DNA of 64,000 nucleotides from Nocardia alni (GTDB lineage: Bacteria; Actinomycetota; Actinomycetes; Mycobacteriales; Mycobacteriaceae). Below are positions 43,425 to 51,611 of this stretch, in pieces. How positions within the stretch are numbered: the stretch's first letter is position 1; the number at the start of each line of letters is the position of its first letter. The translations under genes and the position numbers were made by a program. The stretch lies in NCBI RefSeq assembly GCF_019038435.1, contig NZ_JAGPOX010000013.1:32630-96629 (forward strand), written 5' to 3'. The notes under the pieces were generated by a model that worked only from the letters and a program-made list of their open reading frames with translations, was not told where the DNA came from and did not search any database.

Positions 43425-44221
43425 GCGGCGCACGCGGTAAACCCGAATTCGCACTCGTCACCGGCGCGGCCGGTGGGGTCGGCTCGGCGGTGGTCCGCCG
43501 GCTTGTCGACGACGGAGCGAAGGTCGCGGTGACGGATATCGATGCCGACCGGCTCGCGGCGCTCGCCGAGCGGACCGGCGCGCTGGCCCTGCCCGCCGAT
43601 GGCGCCGACCCCGCTGCGATCCACGACGTGGTCGCTCGCGCGGCGACCGACCTGGGCGGCATCGACACCGTCATCGCCGCGCAAGGCGCCGCGATCTCCG
43701 GCACCGCGAACCCGAAACACGCTGCGGCATACCAGAAAGCGCTCGACGTCAACGTGCACGGCTCGTATTATCTGGCCGGGGAGGTGATGCCGCATCTGAT
43801 GGCGCGGCGGGGTTCGCTGGTGCTGTTCGCCTCGACCGCCGGACTGATCGCGGGCCCACCCGGAACCGTCGGCTACACCGCGGCGAAGGCGGCGCTGATC
43901 GGCATAACTCGTTGGCTGGCCAGGGAATACGGTCCGAAGGGTGTGCGGGTCAACGCGGTCTGCCCCGGCTGGATCCGCACCAAGCTCGGTGAGGGCGCGA
44001 TGGCCTATCTGGCGCGGCGCGAGGGCATCACCCTCGATGAGGCGTATGACCTGACCACCAAACATGTTCCGCTGCGTCGCGCGGCCGAACCGGAGGAGAT
44101 CGCGGCGGTCTGCGCCTTCCTGGCCTCCGGTGACGCGTCGATCGTCACCGGGCACGTGCTCGTGGCCGATGGGGGAGGCGCCGCGGTCGACGCCTCGACC
44201 ATCGTCTTCGACGAAGGCTGA
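43421..44221 (+). CDS. Short-chain dehydrogenase/reductase
   Basis: A 266-residue SDR with TGAAGGVG near residues 12-19 and S/Y/K in FASTAGLIAGPPGTVGYTAAKAA. The usual NNAG is AAQGA (near residue 87), a relaxed form. TDIDAD after strand 2 favours NAD(H). It overlaps the ligase by 4 bp and closes the plus HyuAB operon before a large bidirectional hairpin. Substrate unknown. Confidence 0.9.
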   Translation: MSGARGKPEFALVTGAAGGVGSAVVRRLVDDGAKVAVTDIDADRLAALAERTGALALPADGADPAAIHDVVARAATDLGGIDTVIAAQGAAISGTANPKHAAAYQKALDVNVHGSYYLAGEVMPHLMARRGSLVLFASTAGLIAGPPGTVGYTAAKAALIGITRWLAREYGPKGVRVNAVCPGWIRTKLGEGAMAYLARREGITLDEAYDLTTKHVPLRRAAEPEEIAAVCAFLASGDASIVTGHVLVADGGGAAVDASTIVFDEG

Positions 44222-44229
44222 TCGCCACC

Positions 44230-44299
44230 GGTCGCGCACGCCACTGAGCCAGGTCCGTCACGTCGTTGTCACGGGCCCAGCTCACTGGCGTGCGCGACC
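44230..44299. terminator. Large bidirectional hairpin between convergent SDR and AraC genes
   Basis: Perfect 14-bp arms (GGTCGCGCACGCCA and TGGCGTGCGCGACC) enclose 42 bases that themselves contain CCGT/ACGG. The right arm lies inside the last codons of the AraC gene. It probably stops transcription from both sides. Confidence 0.65.
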
Positions 44300-45262
44300 C
44301 ACCGTCTGTGAGGGCGTGACCGCGAACCGTTCCCGGTACTGCTGGGAGAAGCGGCCGAGGTGGTAGAAACCCCACTTCGCCGCGACGTCGGTGACCGAGG
44401 ACGCGCTGCCCGAGGCCAATTCCAGATGCACCCGATCCAGGCGCACGCCGCGCAGGTAAGCGGTCGGCGACATACCCACGACGTCCTGGAATCCGGCCTG
44501 CAGAGCGCGCGGCCCGATCCCGGCGCGTGCCGCCAGATCCGCGGTGGTGATCTCCACCTCCGGATGGTTGTCGATGTAGTCCATGAGCTCACGGATCTTC
44601 GACCGCCGGGTATGCGCGGGTTTGCTGTGCAGCAGCGGGCTCAGCTGACTGGGCACCGCCATCAGCAGCTGCGTCATCAGCGCGGCCTCCAACTCCTGGC
44701 AGGCGCTGGGCACGGTCGCCAGCCCACCCGGGCGATTCAGCTCGGCGTGGAGGAATTCGGTGGTCGCGATCAGCGCCGAGCCCAGTCCGCCGCGCAGGTC
44801 GAAATCGACGTCGAAGCGAATTCCGTCATCGACCGGGACGCCGGTGAGTTTGGCGGCGTGCGCCTCGAGCAACTCCTTCGGGATCTTGACGTGGTACTGC
44901 CACGATCCGGCACTCCAGGCAACCATCACCGGATAGCGAGGTACGAACACCGCCCCGGCCTCACCACCGGAAATAGTGCGCCGTACACCGTTCTGCGCCA
45001 CCACACTCTCGCCGGTCACCGGAAGATTCACGTGATAACACAACTGCATGGGCGGGCCATGGATGACGGCCTCGGTGCCGTAGCTCATGCGAGCAACCGT
45101 CAACCGGGGCGCCGGGGCCAGATCGAGCTGAAAATCGAGATCGCGCACATCCGCCAGCTGCACCTCGTGCCGGGCGAACGTCTTGGTGACCTGCTCGATG
45201 GCGGCATCGACATCGCCGGTATGGAAACTCAGCCGGGGGCCGGTATGCAGTTGCTCGGGCAC
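44282..45262 (-). CDS. AraC-family transcriptional regulator
   Basis: A 326-residue regulator. The N-terminal 200 residues form an AraC-binding-like sensor domain (VARMSYGTEAVIHGPPMQLC, FVPRYPVMVAWSAGS). The C-terminal 100 residues carry two helix-turn-helix units (TTADLAARAGIGPRALQAGF, SVTDVAAKWGFYHLGRFSQQ). The GTG at 45262 has a strong GAGGAGG 7 bases upstream. It is divergent from the TenA gene over element C, and convergent to the HyuAB pair 2 operon. Activation of TenA, its own operon or the HyuAB genes is possible. Confidence 0.92.
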   Translation of the reverse strand: MPEQLHTGPRLSFHTGDVDAAIEQVTKTFARHEVQLADVRDLDFQLDLAPAPRLTVARMSYGTEAVIHGPPMQLCYHVNLPVTGESVVAQNGVRRTISGGEAGAVFVPRYPVMVAWSAGSWQYHVKIPKELLEAHAAKLTGVPVDDGIRFDVDFDLRGGLGSALIATTEFLHAELNRPGGLATVPSACQELEAALMTQLLMAVPSQLSPLLHSKPAHTRRSKIRELMDYIDNHPEVEITTADLAARAGIGPRALQAGFQDVVGMSPTAYLRGVRLDRVHLELASGSASSVTDVAAKWGFYHLGRFSQQYRERFAVTPSQTVGRARQ

Positions 45263-45330
45263 CGTTACCTCCTCGCAACCTCAGCCTACCCGTGCGTGGC
45301 GGACAGTGGATCGGCCGGAACCACGTAGGC

Positions 45331-45350
45331 AAAAATATATTATATCAAAA
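45331..45350. promoter_or_regulatory. A/T-rich element C in the AraC/TenA divergent promoter
   Basis: A 15-base A/T-only run within AAAAATATATTATATCAAAA. It contains the odd palindrome ATATA-T-TATAT and TAATATAT on the minus strand. It lies 39-58 bp before the TenA start, so it overlaps the expected promoter, and about 70 bp before AraC. Confidence 0.55.
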
Positions 45351-45388
45351 ACTTTGTCTTGTTCGAGAGAGTAAGAGAGACTTCTCGC

Positions 45389-46000
45389 ATGAGTCTCGCA
45401 GCACATCTGGAGCGGCTCGGCCGCCCGCTGGTCGAGGAGCAACTGGCGCACCCGACCGTGGCGGGGATCGCGAAGGGCGACCTCGCCGACCCGGTGTTCC
45501 GCTCCTGGCTGGAACAGGACTACCTGTTCCTGCTCGACTACGTCCGCGTCTTCTCCCGCCTCGCCTGGCAGGCCCCCACTGCCCACCTCGGCGACCTGGT
45601 CGATCTCGCGCACGCCACTTTCCACGACGAACTCTCGCTGCACCGCGCTCTGGCCGCGGAGTTCGGCGCCGACCTCGACAGCGCCGCCAAGGGCGAGCCG
45701 TGCGCGAAATACACTACGTTCCTGCTGGATTCGGCCGCGAATTACGCCGACGGCCTAGCCGCCCTCTACCCCTGCATGTGGGGCTATTCGACGCTCGGCG
45801 CCATCCTCGAGCAAAACCCACCCGCTGACCCGCGCTACCAGCGCTGGATCGGCACCTACGCCGACCCCGCCTTCGCGGCCCTCACCGCCCGCTGCGCCCA
45901 AATGCTCGACGAAGCGGGTAACGACAACGCGGAGGAACTGTTCCTGACCGGAATGCGCCACGAACTCGCGTTCTGGGATGTGCCGTTCAGCCGCGGGTGA
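45389..46000 (+). CDS. TenA-family protein (thiaminase II-like)
   Basis: A 203-residue all-helical TenA-type protein. Residues of the known active site are in place: D44 (LEQDYLFL), C129 (ALYPCMWGY) and the C-terminal glutamate in GMRHELAFWD. Classical TenA hydrolyses aminopyrimidines in thiamine salvage. No thiamine gene is nearby and no TPP riboswitch precedes it; instead it sits in a catabolic cluster behind element C, so it may act on another C-N or salvage substrate. The start ATG 45389 gives the standard N-terminus. It converges on the MmgE/PrpD gene with a 21-bp gap. Confidence 0.85.
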   Translation: MSLAAHLERLGRPLVEEQLAHPTVAGIAKGDLADPVFRSWLEQDYLFLLDYVRVFSRLAWQAPTAHLGDLVDLAHATFHDELSLHRALAAEFGADLDSAAKGEPCAKYTTFLLDSAANYADGLAALYPCMWGYSTLGAILEQNPPADPRYQRWIGTYADPAFAALTARCAQMLDEAGNDNAEELFLTGMRHELAFWDVPFSRG

Positions 46001-46021
46001 ACCGGCAACCGCCGCATGCCG

Positions 46022-47416
46022 TCAAACCCGCAGCAGCGCAGCGAATTCCGACGCCGGTTGGTCCGGATCACCGGCGATGATCGCCTGTAGCAGCTCCGCG
46101 CTGCGCTCGGCGCCCAAGTCCGAGACCGTCACATCGCGGAACTTGGCGTCCAGATCCTGTGGGGACATGGGATTTTCGGCGGTGCCCAGGGGGCTGTCGA
46201 CGAAGATCTTCTCGCTGGTGCCGTCGGTGTAGCCGATGGTGATGTCGCCGACCCATTTTCCCGGGTACGCGGTGTCGAGTTCAGGTTTCACCTCGATCTT
46301 CACTCGGCGGGCCAGTGCCGCGACGTCGCTGCCTTCGCTCAGATCCAGCCGGCCCGCGAGGTAGTCGTGGTGGGTGCGGAAGCCGTTGCCCAGGCCCAGG
46401 ACCGACAGGGCGAATTGGAACGGGAGGCTGTACTGGAGATGTTCGATCGTCTGGGGCGCGTAGGCATTCGCGTTCTTGTTGCCGATCACTACGTCGCCGC
46501 CGGTTTGGATGCCCAGTTCGATGGTTTCGATATCGGCGGTCCGGCCGGACAGCTGACGGGCGCCGTCGATGTAGGCGTGGTTGATTCCGCAGCAGCAGTA
46601 GGGCTTGATCCAGATCTTGGTGATCTCGAACGGGGAGTCGAGGGAGAAGGCGGCGTCCGCGTCGTCGGCGACATCGCGGCCGACGAAGGTGCGGTAGAAG
46701 CCCTTTGCGCCACTCAAAAATGTTGTCGGGCCGGTGATTCCGGCGGCTGCCATGTCGGCCGCGCGGATGCCGTTTCGGGTGCCGATGCCCGAATGCAGGC
46801 GCTTCACCGAGCCGCCGGTCGAGGTGTATTCGGTGGTGCCCGAGCAGTGGCTGAACGCGATGGAGAGTGCGTGCAGGGTGCGTTCGGCGTCGAAGCCGCG
46901 CATCTTCGCGACCACGGCGGCGGCGCCGAAGTTCGACAGCAGGCAGTGCGGGTGGAAGCCGCGCTCGAGCAGTTGCGGTGCGGCGAGCACGCCGATGCGG
47001 GTGTAGACCTCGTAGCCCGCGATGATGCCGGTGATCACCTCCCGCATCGAGGCGCCGAGCTCCTCGCCGACCGCGAGCGCCGCGGACACCACGCAGCTAC
47101 CCGGGTGGGAGGAGCTGGCACGGTGCGCGTCGTCGTATTCGAAGCCGTGCCCGAAGGTGGCGTTGACGAAGGCGGCGTCGGCCGCGCTCATCGTGTCACC
47201 GCTCGCTGTGACGTGCGCGGCGCCCGGAGCGTGCGTGGCGCGGGTCAGCTCCAGTACGGCCCGGCTCCACGGCAGCGACGCGCTGCCCACCTGCAAGGCG
47301 AGCTGATCCTGCATCAGCCGTCGCGCGCCGTCGATGGCTTCGGTTGGGATGGAATCGAATTCGAGGTCGGTGACCAGCTGGGCCACGGACTGCTCGAGTG
47401 CGGGGATGTGCTGCAT
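46022..47416 (-). CDS. MmgE/PrpD family protein
   Basis: A 464-residue member of the 2-methylcitrate dehydratase/immune-responsive-gene-1 fold. Typical blocks: ATFGHGFEYDDAHRASSSHPG near residue 90, SIAFSHCSGTTEYTSTGGSV near 190, and WIKPYCCCGINHAYIDG near 270 with three cysteines in a row. Members dehydrate methylcitrate, decarboxylate aconitate or isomerise similar tricarboxylates. The ATG at 47416 follows AAAGG. It is divergent from the CoA-transferase at 47656 over element D. It may handle a hydroxy acid or serve propionyl-CoA use; not proven. Confidence 0.88.
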   Translation of the reverse strand: MQHIPALEQSVAQLVTDLEFDSIPTEAIDGARRLMQDQLALQVGSASLPWSRAVLELTRATHAPGAAHVTASGDTMSAADAAFVNATFGHGFEYDDAHRASSSHPGSCVVSAALAVGEELGASMREVITGIIAGYEVYTRIGVLAAPQLLERGFHPHCLLSNFGAAAVVAKMRGFDAERTLHALSIAFSHCSGTTEYTSTGGSVKRLHSGIGTRNGIRAADMAAAGITGPTTFLSGAKGFYRTFVGRDVADDADAAFSLDSPFEITKIWIKPYCCCGINHAYIDGARQLSGRTADIETIELGIQTGGDVVIGNKNANAYAPQTIEHLQYSLPFQFALSVLGLGNGFRTHHDYLAGRLDLSEGSDVAALARRVKIEVKPELDTAYPGKWVGDITIGYTDGTSEKIFVDSPLGTAENPMSPQDLDAKFRDVTVSDLGAERSAELLQAIIAGDPDQPASEFAALLRV

Positions 47417-47615
47417 CGATGAACCTTTCGGATATACCGGTCGGGCCGGGTCGTCGGGACTGTGGCGGCCGGGCCGTAGGCTCGATCGCGGGGCAGGCGT
47501 CGAGGACTTCGGGTCAGGGCGCCGCCCGAGGCCGCTGTTGTCGTGGTCGTCCGGCGGATGTGCCCGCCGATCGGCGCCCGGGTCGAGTTCGAGGTACCGC
47601 TATCCAGTCTGCATA

Positions 47616-47633
47616 GAATATATTATATTAAAG
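47616..47633. promoter_or_regulatory. A/T-rich element D in the MmgE/CoA-transferase divergent promoter
   Basis: The A/T run AATATATTATATTAAA includes a perfect odd palindrome AATATA-T-TATATT (47618-47630) and TAATATAT on the minus strand. It lies 23-40 bp before the CoA-transferase start, where a -10 box or operator would sit. Confidence 0.55.
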
Positions 47634-47655
47634 CCGACAGTTTGGAGGGCAAACC

Positions 47656-48828
47656 ATGCAGCACAAGCCGCTCGACGGAATCCGGATCCTGGAGATCGGG
47701 GGCTACATCTCACTTCCGTTCGCCACGTCGATCCTGTGCGCGCTCGGAGCGGAGGTGGTCAAGGTCGAGAAGCCGGTCGTCGGCGAGGACTTCCGGCGTC
47801 TGCAGAACGACGGGAGCCCGTACTTCCGCCAGTACAACAGCGGTAAGCGCAGCCTGTCCGTCGACCTGAAGAAGCCGGAGGGAATCGCGCTGGTCAAGGC
47901 GCTGGTCCCGCGGTTCGATGTGGTCCTCGAGAATCTGCGTCCGGGCAAACTCGCCGCCATGGGTCTGGGGCCCGAGGAGTGCCGCGCGCTGCGGCCCGAT
48001 GTCGTCTACGGGTCGGTGACCGGATTCGGCGGCGGCGGCCCGCTGGCCAATCGCCCGGCCTACGACACCATCGGACATGCCTTCGGCGGTCTGTACTCGC
48101 TGTTCAGCGACGCTGACCACCCGCAACTGGCCGGCGGTCTGAGCGCCGACCTCGTCACCGGCCTGAGCACGGCCACCGGTGTACTCGCCGCGCTGGTGGG
48201 CCGGCTGAAGACGGGCGAACCGCAGCACGTGCAGACCTCGATCATGGAAGCGGTCAGCGTTCTGACCACCGACGGCATCACCCAGGCATTCGAGCTGGGC
48301 GCCGATCCGAGCAGGCAGAGCCGCCACCCGCAGGCGCAGAACTTCTGCGTCAAGACCTCGACGGGGGAGTTCCTGGCGATCCACCTGTCGTCCTCGCAGA
48401 AGTTCTGGCACTCGCTGTGCACCGCGATGGAACGCTCGGACCTGACCGAGGATCCGCGCTTCGCCGAATATCGCCCGCGCGAGTCCAACTACTTCGAACT
48501 CGTGCGGATCGTCGAGAGCGAATTCGAGCGTAAATCGGTGCGGCACTGGGAACAGGCGCTGAGCGCCGCCGACGTGCCGTTCGCGCCGGTGCTGTCGATG
48601 ACGGGCTATCTCGAACACGAGCAGGTCGAATGGCTGGAGATGGTCGAACGGCAGCCCGATGGGCTGGCGCTGATGCGTCCGCCGTGGACGTTCGACGGTG
48701 AGCGTCCGGATCGGCCGGGAACCGCCCCGCGGGTCGGCGCGCAAAGCCGCGCTGTCGCCGCCGAGGTGTACACGCCCGAGCAGATCGACGAGTTGGTCGA
48801 AGCGAAGGTGCTGTACGCCGAAGGCTGA
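47656..48828 (+). CDS. Family III CoA-transferase
   Basis: A 390-residue CaiB/BaiF protein with LDGIRILEIGGYISLPF, GAEVVKVEKP and the acyl-carrying aspartate D137 in PAYDTIGHAFGGL. ATG 47656 has TTGGAGGG upstream. It is the first gene of the right-hand plus cluster. It likely loads CoA onto the entry acid of this beta-oxidation set, in parallel with the acyl-CoA synthetase at 49665. A possible 52-residue gene follows. Confidence 0.9.
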   Translation: MQHKPLDGIRILEIGGYISLPFATSILCALGAEVVKVEKPVVGEDFRRLQNDGSPYFRQYNSGKRSLSVDLKKPEGIALVKALVPRFDVVLENLRPGKLAAMGLGPEECRALRPDVVYGSVTGFGGGGPLANRPAYDTIGHAFGGLYSLFSDADHPQLAGGLSADLVTGLSTATGVLAALVGRLKTGEPQHVQTSIMEAVSVLTTDGITQAFELGADPSRQSRHPQAQNFCVKTSTGEFLAIHLSSSQKFWHSLCTAMERSDLTEDPRFAEYRPRESNYFELVRIVESEFERKSVRHWEQALSAADVPFAPVLSMTGYLEHEQVEWLEMVERQPDGLALMRPPWTFDGERPDRPGTAPRVGAQSRAVAAEVYTPEQIDELVEAKVLYAEG

Positions 48829-48910
48829 CGGCGGGCGTCGAAAAGTCTTGTCTGTCACCAACAGTGAGTGAGCCTTGAATGTCGAGTGACGTTTCGGACG
48901 GCAGGCGATC

Positions 48911-49069
48911 GTGACCTCCAGCGCGGCGACCGAGCGGTTTCGTGCCGCCCTCGACGAGTACGCCCGCGACCATGGCGCACCCGAGTTCGACTTCGAAGCC
49001 CCGGAGCGGTACCGCGGGGTGTACCGCGATCGGCGCCGGGCCGGAGCGGGCTACTCGTCCAATCCGTGA
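48911..49069 (+). CDS. Possible 52-residue hypothetical protein
   Basis: The frame from GTG 48911 to TGA 49069 is strongly GC-biased at third positions, as in real genes of this window. The product is charged and helical (TERFRAALDEYARDHGAP and a basic tail). The ribosome site is weak. It lies between the CoA-transferase and the MaoC gene, right before element E, so it could be a small real gene or the stump of a longer one. No family recognised. Confidence 0.4.
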   Translation: MTSSAATERFRAALDEYARDHGAPEFDFEAPERYRGVYRDRRRAGAGYSSNP

Positions 49070-49087
49070 CAATATAATATATAATGC
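49070..49087. promoter_or_regulatory. A/T-rich element E upstream of the MaoC operon
   Basis: AATATAATATATAATG follows the stop of the small frame. It includes TATAAT twice in overlapping register (a good -10 box) and the TAATATAT core. The ATATATAATG end is shared with element H. It lies 64-80 bp before the MaoC start. Confidence 0.55.
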
Positions 49088-49150
49088 TATAAGCTGGGTT
49101 CGACCGCGGGAAACCGGGGAAGCGCCCTCATCGAATCGAAAGGACTCGTC

Positions 49151-49627
49151 ATGGCCGGCCTCTACTTCGAGGAGTTCGAACCCGGAACCGTCATCGAGCA
49201 CGCGACGCGGCGCACGGTGACCGAGACCGACAACGTCCTGTTCAGCTCGCTGACCCTCAACGTCGCGCCGCTGCACCTGGACGCCGAGTACTCCAAGAAC
49301 TCCATCCACGGCCAGCGCCTGGTGAACAGCCTGTTCATCCTCGGGCTGGTCTCGGGGATCACGGTCCCCGACACCACGCTGGGCACCACGCTGGGCAACC
49401 TGGGTTTCCAGGAGGTGAAGTTCCCGGCGCCGGTCTTCCACGGCGACACCATCCATGTGCGGACCGAGATCGTGAGCAAGCGGGAATCCAAGAGCCGCAA
49501 CGATTCCGGCATCGTGAACTTCCGCCACCAGGGCATCAACCAGCGCGACGAGGTGGTCTGCGACTGCCTGCGCGCCGGACTGATGCTCAAGCGTTCCGCC
49601 GCACCGGAGCCCGCGACCGCGTCCTGA
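49151..49627 (+). CDS. MaoC-family hydratase
   Basis: Hot-dog-fold (R)-enoyl-CoA hydratase relative of 158 residues. EEFEPGTVIEHATRRTVTE, LNVAPLHLDAEY (hydratase motif region with H) and VKFPAPVFHGDTIHVRTEI are the standard blocks. It would add water to an enoyl-CoA made by the acyl-CoA dehydrogenase two genes downstream. The ATG at 49151 lies 11 bases after GAAAGGA. It begins the run MaoC-synthetase-dehydrogenase. Confidence 0.9.
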   Translation: MAGLYFEEFEPGTVIEHATRRTVTETDNVLFSSLTLNVAPLHLDAEYSKNSIHGQRLVNSLFILGLVSGITVPDTTLGTTLGNLGFQEVKFPAPVFHGDTIHVRTEIVSKRESKSRNDSGIVNFRHQGINQRDEVVCDCLRAGLMLKRSAAPEPATAS

Positions 49628-49664
49628 TCACGAAGACCAGTCGCGCAGAGAAAGGATGTGCCCG

Positions 49665-51611
49665 ATGCGAGGACCAGGTCCCGCCGATCCGGCCGAGCGG
49701 TCGGTATGGATGCCCACCGACGATGTATGTGCCCGCAGCCGTCTACTGACGGCCATGGCGAAGTGGGGTTACCGCGGCCTCGCCGAATTGCACCGGGCGT
49801 CGGTCGATGAGCCGGAATGGTTCTGGCGCGCGGCCGTCGAGGATCTCGGCGTCGAATTCGCCGAGCCGTTCGAGCGGGTCCTCGACGACAGCGCGGGCAC
49901 CCCGTTCCCGCGCTGGTTTCCCGGCGGGCGGCTGAATCTGGCCACCCTGTGCGCCCATCGGCACGCCACCGGCCCGATCGCGGACAAGACCGCGGTCGTC
50001 TACGAGGGTGACGGCGGGACCCGCCGCGCCCTCACCTACGCCGAACTCGACGCCGAGGTGCGCCGGTTCGCGGCACACCTTGCCGCCCTGGGTGTTTCGC
50101 GCGGCGACCGAGTCGTGCTGTTCGTCCCCGTGGTGCCCGAGGCGGTGGTAGCCTTCCTGGCCTGCGCGATGATCGGGGCCATCTCCGTTCCGGCCTTCAC
50201 CGGCTACGGACCCGAGGCCCTGGCCGCCCGGCTGCGGGACTCCGGGGCGGTCGCGCTGATCACCGCCGATGCGACCACGCGTCGCGGAAAAGTGGTGCCG
50301 CTCAAGCAAACCGCCGACGAGGCCCTGCTGTCCGCCCCGTCCGTCCGCCACAGCGTGGTGGTCCGTCATCTCGACAACGGCGTCGAGATGCGCGACGGAC
50401 GGGACGTCTACTGGGACGAGTTGCCGGCCGATCCCGAACCGGTGCCGACGGTTTCGCTGGAGTCGAACGATCCGCTGACGATCGTCTACACCTCCGGCAC
50501 CACCGGGCGGCCCAAGGGAATCGTGCACTCGCACGCCGGATTCGCGGTGAAGACCGCCGTCGACTTCGGCTACAGCTTCGATGTGCACGAGGACGACGTC
50601 ATCGCCTGGATCTCGGATATGGGCTGGCTCGTCGGCCCGATGCTCATCGCGGGCGGTCTGCAGTTCGGCGCCACGGTGGTGTTCACCGAGGGGGTGCCCG
50701 ATCATCCCACGCCCACGAGGATGTGGGAGATCATCGACCGCAACGGCGTCACGGTCCAAGGTGTGGCGCCCACCGCGATGCGGCTGGTCATGGCCCGTAC
50801 CGAGGGTGCGCCCACCGGCCTGCGGACCCTGCGGTCGTTCGTATCCACCGGTGAGGCGTGGGACGAGCCGACCTGGCGCTGGCTGTTCGAGACGGTCGGC
50901 GGCGCGCAGCGGCCGATCGTCAACTTCAGCGGCGGCACCGAGGTCGGCGGCGGTCTGCTGGTCGCCTATCCGTTCCTGCCCATCGACCCGGCATCGTTCA
51001 ACGCGCCGCTGATCGGCGCGGATGTGGCCGTGCTCGACGGCGACGGAAAGCCGGTGACCGGTGAGGTCGGCGAACTGGCGGTCCTGAACACCTTTCCCGG
51101 CATGACGCACGCGTTCTGGCAGGACCGCGAGCGTTATCTCGAAACCTATTGGAACCGCTGGGAAGACGTGTGGGTGCACGGCGACCTGGCCGCGGTGGAC
51201 GAACGCGGCGTGTGGCGTATCCACGGGCGATCCGACGACACCATCAAGGTCTCCGGCCGCCGCGTCGGGCCCGCCGAGATCGAGGCGGCGTTGCTGAAGG
51301 ACCGTCGCGTCGTGGAGGCCGCCGTGATCGGCGAGCCCGATCCCCAACGGGGACAACGGGTTGTCGCCTTCGTCGTGGTTGGTGACGGCACCGATCACGA
51401 CGATCTGAAGGCCGCCGCGATCCATCACATAGGACGCTCGTTCGCGCCCACTCTGCATGTGGTGCAGGCACTTCCGAAGACCAAGAACGGCAAGATCATG
51501 CGCCGCGCGATCCGTGCACGCTATCTGGGCCTCTCACAAGGGGACCTGTCCTCGCTGGATCCGGCCACCCCCATCGACGCAATCCCGACCCGCTCAGGAG
51601 ATCACCAATGA
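49665..51611 (+). CDS. Acyl-CoA synthetase, acetyl-CoA-synthetase type
   Basis: A 648-residue AMP-forming ligase with an acetyl-CoA-synthetase-like N-terminal domain (SVDEPEWFWRAAVEDLGVEF). ATP loop YTSGTTGRPKG lies near residue 275, SDMGWLVGP near 320, GRSDDTIKVSGRRVGPAEIE near 525 and the C-terminal NGKIMRR with the catalytic lysine near 610. Acids of short or medium chain are likely substrates. ATG 49665 is preferred over 49656 because AAAGG directly abuts the latter. Its stop overlaps the acyl-CoA dehydrogenase start by 4 bp. Confidence 0.92.
   Translation: MRGPGPADPAERSVWMPTDDVCARSRLLTAMAKWGYRGLAELHRASVDEPEWFWRAAVEDLGVEFAEPFERVLDDSAGTPFPRWFPGGRLNLATLCAHRHATGPIADKTAVVYEGDGGTRRALTYAELDAEVRRFAAHLAALGVSRGDRVVLFVPVVPEAVVAFLACAMIGAISVPAFTGYGPEALAARLRDSGAVALITADATTRRGKVVPLKQTADEALLSAPSVRHSVVVRHLDNGVEMRDGRDVYWDELPADPEPVPTVSLESNDPLTIVYTSGTTGRPKGIVHSHAGFAVKTAVDFGYSFDVHEDDVIAWISDMGWLVGPMLIAGGLQFGATVVFTEGVPDHPTPTRMWEIIDRNGVTVQGVAPTAMRLVMARTEGAPTGLRTLRSFVSTGEAWDEPTWRWLFETVGGAQRPIVNFSGGTEVGGGLLVAYPFLPIDPASFNAPLIGADVAVLDGDGKPVTGEVGELAVLNTFPGMTHAFWQDRERYLETYWNRWEDVWVHGDLAAVDERGVWRIHGRSDDTIKVSGRRVGPAEIEAALLKDRRVVEAAVIGEPDPQRGQRVVAFVVVGDGTDHDDLKAAAIHHIGRSFAPTLHVVQALPKTKNGKIMRRAIRARYLGLSQGDLSSLDPATPIDAIPTRSGDHQ

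Noticed and set aside
27155..44221. Transposon-mediated duplication of the HyuAB operons
   Set aside because: No transposase, terminal repeats or long nucleotide identity was seen; gene order differs and the proteins have diverged, so an old duplication or separate acquisition is likelier.
45263..45388. TPP riboswitch upstream of the TenA gene
   Set aside because: The leader is short and A/T-rich, with none of the conserved TPP riboswitch core sequence.
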